From Hemileia vastatrix (Eukaryota; Basidiomycota; Pucciniomycetes; Pucciniales; Zaghouaniaceae), in the NCBI GenBank assembly GCA_030280995.1, contig JASXTE010000001.1, positions 21,751,606-21,815,605 of the forward strand: DNA of 64,000 nt, written 5' to 3'. A program made the translations under genes and the position numbers. The notes below the pieces were generated by a model that saw only the letters and a program-made list of their open reading frames with translations, ran no database searches and was not told the DNA's origin. Position 1 is the stretch's first letter. Each line of letters starts with the position of its first letter. Of this stretch, positions 10,046 to 21,088 are shown one piece after another.

Positions 10046-13000
10046 ATGACACCATTTTTTTGCGTTTGTAAATGTGAAGAGCTTGGATGTTCATCAAGAA
10101 AGCATCAGACCTCATTGGGAAGCTTTGAAGTTGGTGTAGCTTTCAAAACATCTCAGTCATACTCCAAACATGAAGAGGAAAGAAATCGCAAAGCACAGAT
10201 GGTTGGTACATCCAGCGCTTCACCTAACTTAGGATCCAACATCCCAGATCTTGTAAGACATCAATATTTGGTAAATAAAGAGAAATTATGTTTCAATTAA
10301 TCTCTATTTTTTTTCTTTGCTTAGGGGCAGCCTGTTTTGGAACCAATTCAATCTCTACCACGGTCAAACAATTTGAATTTGGAAGAGCCTTATAGCCAAA
10401 AGATAATGTGGCAAGCAGCGAAACTTTCTCTTATCCATCATTTAAGCAAAGAAGGTTGTGCTGAATTTTTGCATGATGAAGTCAACAAACTCAAACTTCT
10501 TAGTGACATAGGCAAACTAGATGCTAGCAGAATCATCAGCCTGATTCCCCCTTCTATAGAGACAGTTTTTAGTCGATTGCAACTCAATCCATTATTTGTC
10601 ACCAAGACATGCTGTGCTAAGTGCTTTGCTCTTTATGAGTATATCCCCAAACACCAACCATTGATCTTATCTTGTACTCAACCTTTTTATTCATCCTCAA
10701 AGAGCTATTTGAAAGATTTAGGACAGAGAGAAGAAACTGTCAATTGTGATGAAAATTTGTATTTGGCTAAGTACAAACAAGAAGAAGCAATCTACCATCC
10801 TCGTAAAAAATTTCATCACAACAGTTTGGTTGAATGGCTTTCAGGAAAGTTTAAACTAATAAAATTCGAGACGCTGATTGAGAAAAAAAATGATTTTCTA
10901 GAAAACATGGAAAGGGATGTCATGAAAGATGTATATGATGGTTTTGTATGGAAAAATTTTCCAGATATTTCTACGACTTGAAATAGAAGTGTCAATGGGT
11001 ATACAAAAACACGAGGTAATTTAATGTTTAGTTTATATGTTGACTGGTTTAGGCTGGGTGGCAATCGTATTGGAGGTCATCAGAAATCTGTGGGTAATAT
11101 CTTGTTGGTGTGTATGAACTTGCCTACAGAAGATCAATACAAAACCGAAAATCTATTTTTGTATGCTATTATTCCCGGTCCAACTGAGCCAATGAGTGAA
11201 CAAATAAATCATCTTCTGAAGCCTCTTTTCGATGAACTAAAGACTCTATGGGATGGCATATTTGTTGAAAAAACACCTCACTATCCAAAGGGCTGAAAAA
11301 AAGGGCTGCATTATTCTCTTTAATAGGAGACATTCCAGAGATGCGAAAGATTGCTGGTTTTGCAAGTCACTCAGCCACTAAGTTCTTCTCTGTCTGTCAT
11401 ATTTCAAAAGATGAAATTGGTGAGCATCAAGTCAAAAAATTTTCCTTACATACTCATGAGGATCATATGCACTGGGCAGAGAAGTGGAAAAAGTGCCAGT
11501 CACATTGGGAGCGGGTATCTATTGTTAGGAGTCATGGGGTTCGATGGAGCGAGCTAAATAACCTTGTATATTGGCAACCTACGGAATATTGCTCAATTGA
11601 CTTGATGCATTCACACATGCTTGGAAATCTTAAAGATCACAGTCTAACTTTCTATCTAATACAAAATGCCGCAATCGACCTAGAAAAAAAGCTGACAAAG
11701 GAAAAAAATTGGCATGTAAGAAGAGAAGATGATGATGCACGTTCTGATATATTTCTAAATAAGCAATATAAAAAATGTAGAAGCAGCTTAATCAGCACTG
11801 ATGCTGATAATATTGAACCAGTGGGACGGCAAAAAAGACTATGATATACAAGTACAATGAGACAGTCACAAACATATCTTAGAATGGATAGTGGAGGAGC
11901 TGAATTGGAAGGATCAAACAGCCGGACAAAGTCATCAAGTTCTGAACATCACTTTCAAACCTTAGAGTTTGGCTCTGAACATGCTTCTGAAAGTGGAAGT
12001 CGAAATTCAACCTATAACTTAAGGCAAAAAAGTATCAGTATATCCGAAAGTGAAAGATCTAATTCATCTGTTGAGACTATTAGAAGTAAGGAAGATAAAA
12101 AGAAGGGCAAAGAGAAAGAAAGTGAAAGAACTAGGAATCCACGATTGTCAGCCACTGAGCTAGAGGCAGTGTGGAATGTGATAGAGCAAACAAAAAAACC
12201 TTCCTGGATTTCACGAGTGCCAAAACAAGTAGGATCTAAAAATTCAGGTTCCCTCAAAGCTGTGGAGTGGCATGTACTTTATACTGTTCACTTTCCTTTG
12301 TCACTTATCCCCCTTTGGGTAGAAAAATTAAATCAAGCCGAGACATCCGTGACATCAGACCACAAACCTAGAGAATATTATCTTCTCAAATCACTCACCA
12401 CTTTAAGTTCAATTACCGACTTTTTAACTTTAAAAAATGTGTCTGCCGATGAAGTTGATGAATTAAAACAACTGCTATTGGAGTATCGTAACTGCTTGGA
12501 AGAAGGTTGGAAAAATATCAGCTTTAAGCCAAATCTTCATTTCACTCAACATTTTCCAGAAATGATTAAACGTTTTGGTCCACCCGTAGGTATGGCTACT
12601 TGGGCTTCTGAAAGAGTTAATGGTATATTATCAGAAATTCCAAACAATCATCATCCAGGTATTTAGTTTGGTAATTGGGTGCTTAAAAATGCAAATGAGC
12701 TAATTTATTTTTATTGAACATAGAAGAAATACCACGGACCATTCTCAAGCACTGGCATCGGAAGTCTAGGGTATTGGAACTAGGTGAAGCTGAAGATGAT
12801 GCTCAGTATGGATCTAATATTAAAAAAATTGAGTACGATACAAAAAAAAGACATTTCCATTTAACTGAGGCATTATTTACAAAATGGGTAAGGGCACGCT
12901 TAAGAAAAGAGACATCTAAACGGGCTTTGTTACCATCAGAGAAGGCAGGAGACAGGGTAGTTGAAAATATAGCAAGCATATTGGTCCATGGAAAGAGTTA

Positions 13001-13411
13001 TACGACTCATGACCAGAATCCTGGGAATTCTACCATTGAACTCTACTTTGGAAAAGATAGTCAGTTTGGGCATATTGATCAGCTTTTTAGTTCAAAGGAC
13101 AATAATGAAAAAGTCTATCTAATCGTTAGTCCATTTAAAGAGCTTATACCAGAAGATACAAAAAAGGATCCCTATGAGGTGTTTCCACAAGTGCATTGCC
13201 ATTTAGTAAGAGTAGAAAAAGCGACACAAATTGTGATAAATCAGGATTCAATTATTGGACATGCCGCCACTTTACAGCACCAAAGGGGAATGTTTGGAAT
13301 AAAGTACGATGTTATCACTGCTGTTGGACTTCAGACACTAGTAAGTAAAAAATTAAACAACATGGACATTTTATTTTCGTTAATATGGTTGAAATTATTT
13401 AGGATTGGTAA
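10046..13411 (+). pseudogene. Tnp2-type (CACTA/EnSpm) transposase, inactivated
   Basis: Exons 10046-10270, 10325-12658, 12724-13340 and 13403-13411, with GT-AG introns of 54, 65 and 62 bp. Family hallmarks in order: N-terminal CVCKCEELGC; NLMFSLYVDWFRLGGNRIGG; YAIIPGPTEPMSEQINHLL; EMRKIAGFASHSATKF with a CH-containing follow-on; SHGVRWSELNNLVYW; YCSIDLMHSHMLGNLKDH; KPSWISRVPKQVGS with SLIPLWVEKL; LHFTQHFPEMIKRFGPP; WASERVNGILSEIP; and the closing GHIDQLFSS and FPQVHCHLVRVE. This matches the Tnp2 transposase family (Transposase_21) abundant in basidiomycetes. It cuts and pastes CACTA DNA transposons. Breaks: TGA 10979-10981, a one-base frameshift near 11295 (frame changes from PHYPKG to KKRAALFSLIGDIP), and TGA 11842-11844; total exon length modulo 3 also fits one missing base. 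Start 10046 was chosen because the Cys-rich family N-terminus begins there. An intact gene follows about 420 bp downstream on the same strand. Confidence 0.85.
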
Positions 13412-13834
13412 GGATTTGAAAGATTTGGAAAGTTTGTAATAGATCTTTGGAACAGCTAGGTGCAAGATTAATAAATAAAACTTTTTGAGATGTTGCCTAA
13501 ATGTTTAAGAAAACAATAACAAGGCCATTCATTACGGTTTAGAAACCCTGCTATTAATGAGTGACATTTTATTGTAAATGTAATTCCAACTAAAAGGAAT
13601 TCAATGTACTATACAAAGTCTACCTATACTTGAAAAATATTATAAATAGTTCAGAAACAGGGTTGAAAAATCTAAGGACCATATTTTTCAAGCCAATAAA
13701 ACTGAGTTTTCCACTAATTTTTTCGCTTGAATATTTTATTCATTAAACTCAAAATTAAAATGTATAACTAATTTCTCTTTAATATTATCTTGTCTATATT
13801 CTGAAAGTTAATAATTTTTTTTATAAAGCACAGA
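13412..13834. other. Non-coding spacer between Tnp2 and the next gene
   Basis: A+T-rich, about 420 bp, with no supported ORF. Expected to hold the 3' end of the Tnp2 transcript and the promoter of the following gene. No obvious terminal repeat separates the two genes, so both could lie in one element. Confidence 0.45.
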
Positions 13835-15510
13835 ATGTCTAATACTGGTGATGCCATGCAGGTTGATCCTCCATTAGAAAGTAATGTTGGAGTGCAAAAT
13901 AATCCTCCCCCTCAAAATCCTAGAATGCCTCTATTGGGTCCTGCTCCCCCTGAAAGACCTAGTGAAAATCCAGGTAAACCCTAACCTCCTCCTCAGTCTT
14001 CATCAGATCCCCAAATTTGATCAACTGATTGCTCTTCTAATATCACAAATACAGATTGCAATCCGCACCTGGTAATTTTCAGCAGGAAGCAGAAAGTGTA
14101 GGTAATGATTGGGCTAGTATGTTGTTGAATCAGTCTCTTGGAAGTGGTGGGGGATCCACTTCTACTAACCCAGCCGCAAGTACCAGTGGACCTGGTGAGT
14201 AAACTTTTTCAACATGCTTTTATGTTTTAAAATAGGTTTACCAATTTTTATTTTCAAAAATTTGCAGTTAATCCCTCTCTTATAATTCGAGCTACTGATC
14301 AGTGCAGAATACTTGATGCTGAGTCACTTCAAAATGACCAAAACTTGCGAATGGTTAGAAGCATAGTTACGAGGTGTGATGTACCAAGGAGCTCAGATTC
14401 TATTAACCAAAATATCTATCACTTTTTGAAGTTCTGTCTTGGTGGACCCATTAATTTATCTGAGTTTCCTATAGGCACAACAAATGAAGAACTTACAGAT
14501 TGGAAAAATTGGCATGAGTACAAGCTATTGACGATTGAAACAGCATTAAAACAGGTTCAAAACGCACCGCAGGCAACTTCAGCTGCTGATCGTCAATTTA
14601 TTTTAACAAATACTGCTATATTCTTACGTTCCAAAATTCATCTACCAACTTTTATTTCAACACCTGAGCCCCGAGGACTAAAGGGAGGAGCTGCTGTACC
14701 GATCTCTGTAAAACAGCATTTGGAACAAGAGCTTCAAGAGAAAGGATTTTGTCGACTCGCTTTTGATTGGAACTGTCAAAATTTTTCTGAGTCACTATGG
14801 AATAAAGTAATGGGGAGTGTAGTATCAGACCATTGTACTAAGTGGCTCTCAACATTGAAAAATATTGATTCAGCAAAACTCAAGTTTACACCAATCATCG
14901 TCAAGCAATGGGTGGTCAACAAGGGAAAGGAGATTCGAAAGGTGGCTGGTCAAAACTGTGAGGTGATTGAGGCAAGTAGAAAGGAAAAGAGTTCAAGAGC
15001 ACAGATAAAGCGTTATCAAACAAAGGTATTTATTCAAAGAATAATAACTAAAGAAAGTCTATTACTAATTTGATTTGATTTTAGATTTCAAAAAACCACT
15101 ACAACATTGCAAGAAAAAAGTACTTTGATCAGCCAGGCTTTGTAGCACTTTTTCATGATACAAGTCTCATGTCTGATTTAGAAGAAGCCCCACCCGATCC
15201 AGAAGAGAATTGTCCTAAACAAGTAGTTCCTGGAAGGATAAATCCAAAACTCGATGAAATTTTAGATAAAATGGACAACTTGACTAAAAAGACGGCCCAT
15301 TCAAATTTTGAAAAGGCTTCAATGAAGAAACTTTATGATCGCTCAACTAAAAAGACAGCTTCAACAGATGGTATCTTGAATGTGCCCAAATTTCTGCCAA
15401 AAATCTGCTATTCACCTGGATATTTAGCAAATTTGTCAATTAATGAGAGGGAGTTACTTGACGTTCGAGAAGATATAGATTTTGCCAAAGTTAATGAAGC
15501 ACTAGATTGA
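13835..15510 (+). CDS. Uncharacterised 474-residue protein, possible Tnp2-element second gene
   Basis: A four-exon model gives an unbroken reading frame: 13835-13973, 14093-14194, 14268-15025 and 15085-15510 (1,425 nt, 475 codons including TGA). Introns are GT-AG (119, 73 and 59 bp). The least certain junction is the acceptor before 14093, chosen because it restores frame; others nearby run into stops. The protein starts MSNTGDAMQVDPPLES, has a proline/serine-rich N-terminus of ~85 residues, then a hydrophilic core with LRMVRSIVTRCDVPRSSD, CRLAFDWNCQNFSESLWNKV and KVAGQNCEVIEASRKEKSSR, a basic stretch, NHYNIARKKYF, and an acidic tail near FAKVNEALD. I recognise no domain or catalytic site. 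Its position just 3' of a Tnp2 transposase on the same strand, and its resemblance in layout to accessory proteins of CACTA elements in basidiomycetes, suggest (inference) an element-encoded DNA-binding partner. It is striking that this frame is intact while the transposase is broken. Confidence 0.6.
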
Positions 15511-16037
15511 GCAGCAGCACCTTAAATTTTTTACCCCACTGGTAACCATGTATATAGGGTGATAGTAATCATTTTTTAAATATAACATTATTATTCTTTC
15601 TTATAAAAAATTCCAATTGATGTATAAGATAAACGAGAGCAAAAGAATTAACGATTTTAAAATTATTGAGGATAGAAAAACAGATATATATTTTTGTAAA
15701 ACTTTAAGACATGATAAATGTTTTAATTAAATAAATGTGAATTTTTTTTATGCACAATAAATGAACTTAAAATAAATTAAATTGAATCTCTTCTCAGAAA
15801 CTTACAACAAGATCAAATTAAAGCCTAAAACAAGAATAGAATTAGACTCTGAATTTCAAATTAAAATACCTGTTTTTCAATAATTATAATTGCTTTTTTA
15901 TTGGCTAAACGCCACCAATGATTAGTATAAAAATGCACATGTGAAAAAAAATGAAAGTGAACACCATCCCTCACCAAAAAAGAAAGATCATTAAAGGCAC
16001 TCAAAAATCCATTACCATAGTTAATAAACAAAATATA
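15511..16037. other. AT-rich non-coding stretch
   Basis: No supported gene; the minus-strand frame at 15861-16043 is low-complexity. The 3' end of the Tnp2-type element might lie here but no CACTA-like terminus was found. Confidence 0.4.
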
Positions 16038-16924
16038 CACCACGCAATATGGGGGGCGGACTTGCTAGCAAGTCCGCAACCTTGAACCCTAATTCATATC
16101 TTTTTGAGCACACATTGAGGAAGTGATGAAACCATCATGAAGAAGTATTGAATTTACTTTGAACACACCTTGAAGCTCATGTGAACACAAATGGGGCTAC
16201 AAGGGCTGGAAAGGCTGGAGAGAGGGGTGAGGAAGGGTGTATGGGGTAGCGAAAAGGTTGGGAAAGAGTTGGAAGGGAAGATTAAGGGTTCCGAGGCATT
16301 TTAAATGAAGAAAAGGGTCTGGGAGAGGTTGAGAGGGGTGAAATGGGGATCAAAAGAGGATGGCATACAATGGGGCTGGGAGGATAGCGAAAGGCATGGG
16401 AAGGGAAGACAAGCATGTGTTGATAGAATTGAAAGGGATGGAGATTGGTGCAAACAGAGTGTGAAAATAGGAGGATGAACTCTGTTCTTCGGGCGAAGAA
16501 CAGAGTTCACTTCCATAAAATATTAGCTGAAACATAGTTTTCAATTCTGTAAAAACAGTTGTAAGTAATAGAAAAAGTCACTGATTTTTTTTATATGTAA
16601 TCTGAAATTTTTTAATAAAATTATTGTATTTAAGAATTGCAATATTGTCAATCAATTTTTATTGATCAAATTAATTTAATAAAGTATTATTTTAATAAGC
16701 TGTTTCAAAAAATACTTTGCATTGAGTAGACTCATGGAATGATTTTTTCTGGCTTCCATTCAGTTATCCTCACACTTTCACTATGTTTTCAATATAGATC
16801 CATTGTTATTTGTGTGATACTTCAAGTGAAAGTTCAGTATTACTTCAGTCTGAGTTCCATCTGATTTCCATCTGACTTCAAGTTGCGGACTTGCTAGCAA
16901 GTCCTCCCCCTATATTGCGTGGTG
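16038..16924. mobile_element. 887-bp MITE with CACCA...TGGTG ends and palindromic terminal repeats
   Basis: Terminal inverted repeats of about 48 bp: the left end begins CACCACGCAATATGGGGGG at 16038, and the right end is its near-perfect reverse complement ending CCCCCTATATTGCGTGGTG at 16924. Flanks are ATATA on both sides (16033-16037 and 16925-16929), so the target duplication is ATATA or a shorter sub-run such as ATA. Inside each terminal repeat sits an 18-bp perfect palindrome, GGACTTGCTAGCAAGTCC (22 bp at the left end). The interior is purine-rich (16200-16400) with no transposase, so it is non-autonomous. The CACYACGCA end is shared with the MITE at 43490-44874, pointing to the CACTA superfamily. 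A diverged copy lies at 62781. Confidence 0.8.
16476..16509. repeat. Perfect hairpin, 16-bp arms, inside the MITE
   Basis: Arm TGAACTCTGTTCTTCG at 16476-16491, a 2-base GG centre, then the exact reverse complement at 16494-16509. It is in the MITE interior, away from the terminal repeats, and no T-run follows that would suggest a terminator. Confidence 0.9.
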
Positions 16925-17152
16925 ATATACAAAAAATTAAAGCATTCAAACGATGGGAATTTGTTTACACAAGGATCTTAAGAAATTTTTTTTTTAAACT
17001 TCACTTTTTGCAACAATAATTGAAAATTATTAATCATTAAAAACCAAAAAATCATCAATTTATATTTGGTTTTCATTCCTTAAAAAATAAAAGAGGCTTT
17101 AATAACATGTAATTGATAAACATACTTCAGTAGAATCTAAGTATTGTGCTAT

Positions 17153-20100
17153 GTGTCCAGTACAGGTTTGGCCAAACTTAAGCTGGACACTTTGGCCAAG
17201 ACCAGTGACTAAAAATTGCAAGGAAAACCAAAAAACAATAGGCTATAAACGGAAGTTAATTGATGGCATCAAATTGTTTTTTGATAAAAGTGTCAAGCAC
17301 AAGTTCGGCCGAACTTATGCTGGACACTTTTCCAATTTGAAGTTTGTAAGGTGTATGTTTTTTTAAGAGAAGTGAGGTGTTCCTCATAAAAGTGTCCAGC
17401 ACAAGTTTGGCCAAACTTGTGATGGACACTTTTACCAAAAAAAAAAATAAATGCCATCAAATATGTTCATTTTATAGCCTAATTTTTTTTAATTTCCTTG
17501 AAGTAATAAGTTACTGTACATGACCAAAGTGTCCAGCACAAGTTCGGCCGAACTTATGCTGGACACTTTTATGAGGAACACCTCACTTCTCTTAAAAAAA
17601 CATGCACCTTACCAAATTCAAATTGGAAAGGTGTCCAGCACAAGTTCGGCTGAACTTATGCTGGACACTTTGGCCAAGACCAGTGACTAAAAATTGCAAG
17701 GAAAACCAAAAATCAATAGGCTATAAAAGGAAGTTAATTGATGGCATCAATATTTTTTTTGGGAAAAGTGTCCAGCACAAGTTCGGCCAAACTTATGCTG
17801 GACACTTTTCCAATTTGAAGTTGGTGAGGTGTTCCTCATAAAAGTGTCCAGCACAAGTTTGGCCGAACTTGTGATGGACACTTTTACCAAAAAAAAAAAA
17901 ATGATGCTATCAAATATGTTCATGTTATAGCCTAATTTTTTTTAATTTCCTTGAAGTAATAAGTTACTGTCCATGACCAAAGTGTCCAGCACAAGTTCAG
18001 CCAAACTTATGCTGGACACTCTTATAATTTGAAGTTGGTAAGGTACATGTTTTTTTAAGAGAAGTGAGGTTTTCCTTATAAAAGTGTCCAGCACAAGTTC
18101 GGCCGACTTGTGCTGGAAGCTTTTACCAAAGACATTAGATAGCATCAATTATCTTCCTTATATGGGCTATTTTTATTGGTTTTCCTTGCAATTTTTTGTC
18201 ACTGTTCTTGGCCAAAGTGTCCAGCACAAGTTTGGCCAAACTTATGCTGGAAACTTTTATAATTTGAAGTTGGTGAGGTGTATGTTTTTTTAAGAGAAGT
18301 GAGGTGTTCCTCATAAAAGTGTCCAGCACAAGTTCGGCCAAACTTGTCCTGGACAATTTTACCAAAAAAAAAAAATAGATGCCATCAAATATGTTCATGT
18401 TATAGCCTAATTTTTTTTAAATTCCTTGAAGTAATAAGTTACTGTCCATGACCAAAGTGTCTAGCACAAGTTCTGCCGAACTTATGCTGGACACTTTTAT
18501 AAGGAAAACCTCACTTCTCTTAGAAAAACATGCACCTTACCAACTTCAAATTATAAAAGTGTCCAGCATAAGTTCGGCCAAACTTGTGCTCGACACTTTG
18601 GTCATGGACAGTAACTTATTACTTTGAAGGAAATTAAAAAAAATTAGGCTATAACATGAACATATTTGATAGCATCATTTTTTTTTTTGGTAAAAGTGTC
18701 CATCACAAGTTTGGCCGAACTTGTGCTGGACACTTTTATGAGGAACACCTAACTTCTCTTAAAAAAACATGCACCTTACCAAATTCAAATTGGAAAAGTG
18801 TCCAGCACAAGTTCAGCAGAACTTATGCTGGACACTTTGGCCAAGACCAGTGACTAAAAATTGAAAGCAAAACCAAAAATCAATAGGCTATAAAAGGAAG
18901 TTAATTGATGGCATCAATATTTTTTTTGGTAAAAGTGTCCAGCACAAGTTCGGCCAAACTTATGCTGGACACTTTTCCAATTTGAAGTTGGTGAGGTGTA
19001 TGTTTTTTTAAGAGAAGTGAGGTGTTCCTCATAAAGGTGTCCAGCACAAGTTTGGCCGAACTTGTGCTGGACACTTTTACCAAAAATAATATTGATGCCA
19101 TCAATTAAATTTCTTTTATAGCCTATTGATTTTTGGTTTTCCTTGCAATTTTTAGTCACTGGTCTTGGCCAAAGTGTCCAGCATAAGTTCTGCTGAACTT
19201 GTGCTGGACACTTTTCCAATTCGAATTTGGTAAGGTGCATGTTTTTTAAAAGAAGTTAAGTGTTCCTCATAAAAGTGTCCAGCACAAGTTTGACCAAACT
19301 TGTGATGGACACTTTTACCAAAAAAAAAAATGATGCTACCAAATATGTTCATGTTATAGCCTAATTTTTTTTAATTTCCTTCAAAGTAATAAGTTACTGT
19401 CCATGACCAAAGTGTCCAGCACAAGTTCGGCCGAACTTATGTTGGACACTTTTATAATTTGAAGTTGGTAAGGTGCATGTTTTTTTAAAAGAAGTGAGGT
19501 TTTCCTTATAAAAGTGTCCAACACAAGTTCGGCCGAACTTGTGCTGGACACTTTTACCAAAGACATTAGATAGCATCAATTATCTTCATTATATGGGCTA
19601 TTTTTATTGGTTTTCCTTGCAATTTTTAGTCACTGTTCTTGGTCAAAGTGTCCAGCACAAGTTCGGCAGAACTTGTGCTGGACACTTTTACCAAAAAAAA
19701 AAAATAGATGCCATCAAATATGTTCATGTTATAGCCTAATTTTTTTTAATTTCCTTTAAGTAATAAGTTACTGTCCATGACCAAATTGTCCAGCACAAGT
19801 TCGGCCGAACTTGTGCTGGACACTTTTATGAGGAACACCTCACTTCTCTTAAAAAACATACACCTCACCAACTTCAAATTATAAAAGTGTCCAGCATAAG
19901 TTCGGCCGAACTTGTGCTGGACACTTTGACCAAGAACAGTGACTAAAAATTCCAAGGAAAACCAATAAAAATAGCTCATATAATGAAGATAATTGATGCT
20001 ATCTAATGTCTTTGGTAAAAGTGTCCAGCACAAGTTCGGCCGAACTTGTGCTGGACACTTTTACAAGGAAAACCTCACTTCTCTTAAAAAAACATGCACC

Positions 20101-21088
20101 TTACCAACTTCAAACTATAAAAGTGTCCAGCATAAGTTCGGCCAAACTTGTGCTGGACACTTTGGTCATGGACAGTAACTTATTACTTCAAGGAAATTAA
20201 AAAAAATTAGGCTATAACATGAACATATTTGATAGCATCATTTTTTTTTTGGTAAAAGTGTCCATCACAAGTTCGGCCAAACTTGTGCTGGACACTTTTA
20301 TGAGTAACACCTCACCAACTTCAAATTGGAAAAGTTTCCAGCATAAGTTTGGCCGAACTTGTGCTGGACACTTTTACCAAAAAAAATATTGATGCCATCA
20401 ATTAACTTCCTTTTATAGCCTATTGATTTTTGGTTTTCCTTGCAATTTTTAGTCACTGGTCTTGGCCAAAGTGTCCAGCCTAAGTTCGGCCAAACTTGTG
20501 CTGGACACTTTTCCAATTTGAATTTGGTAAGGTGCATGTTTTTTTAAGAGAAGTGAGGTGTTCCTCATAAAAGTGTCCAGCACAAGTTCGGCCAAACTTG
20601 TGCTGGACTCTTTTACCAAAAAACAATTTAATGCCATCAATTAACTTCCTTTTATAGCCTATTGATTTTTGGTTTTCCTTGCAATTTTTAGTCACTGGTC
20701 TTTGCCAAAGTGTCCAGCATATGTTTGGCCAAACTTGTGCTGGACACTTTTCCAATTTGAATTTGGTAAGGTGCATGTTTTTTTAAGGGAAGTGAGGTGT
20801 TCCTCATAAAAGTGTCCAGCATAAGTTTGGCCGAACTTGTGCTGGACACTTTTACCAAAAAACAATTTAATGCCATCAATTAACTTCCTTTTATAGCCTA
20901 TTGATTTTTGGTTTTCCTTGCAATTTTTAGTCACTGGTCTTGGCCAAAGTGTCCAGCACAAGTTTGGCCAAACCTATGCCGGACCCTTTTATAATTTGAA
21001 GTTGGTAAGGTGTATGTTTTTTTAAGAGAAGTGAGGTTTTCCTCATAAAAGTGTCAAGCACAAGTTCGGCCAAACTTGTGCTGGACAC
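17153..21088. repeat. Array of 34 regularly spaced 38-bp palindromes
   Basis: Each unit is a self-complementary 38-mer with half-site GTGTCCAGCACAAGTTCGG followed by its reverse complement. Unit starts: 17153, 17290, 17392, 17529, 17631, 17768, 17844, 17982, 18084, 18217, 18319, 18457, 18559, 18696, 18798, 18935, 19037, 19174, 19275, 19412, 19514, 19648, 19786, 19887, 20021, 20123, 20258, 20334, 20471, 20573, 20710, 20812, 20949 and 21051. Spacing alternates 137 (133-138) and 102 (101-102), with two 76-bp steps. Spacers fall into a long module L (about 95-100 bp, TTTTACCAAA...GGCCAAA, three sequence variants) and a short module S (64 bp, TTTTCCAATTTGAAG or TTTTATAATTTGAAG...CATAAAA), each present in both orientations. 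Units vary mostly at two central CpG sites. Apparent ORFs inside (repeating VQHKFGRTCAGHF and similar) are translations of the repeat. Not CRISPR: the spacers are not unique. No flanking recombinase or transposase is visible. Confidence 0.95.
20015..20064. repeat. Perfect 50-bp palindrome (best-preserved array unit)
   Basis: Unit 25 of the array is fully symmetrical over 50 bp: GTAAAA, then the 38-bp core with both central CpGs (TTCGGCCGAA), then TTTTAC. It is the natural reference sequence for the family; most other units differ from it by one to four substitutions. Confidence 0.9.

Noticed and set aside
9088..15560. Full-length CACTA element around the Tnp2 gene
   Set aside because: CACTACTATAAT at 9090 was considered as the left end, but no matching TAGTG-ended inverted copy was found downstream.
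17151..20961. Protein-coding genes in the palindrome array (many frames with VQHKFG / KVSSTSSAELVLDT repeats)
   Set aside because: The same peptides appear on both strands and in several frames because the DNA is palindromic; there is no non-repeat domain or start context.
17153..21088. CRISPR array
   Set aside because: Spacing is regular and repeats are palindromic, but spacers are two recurring modules rather than unique sequences, spacing is longer than usual, and the surrounding genes are eukaryotic with introns.
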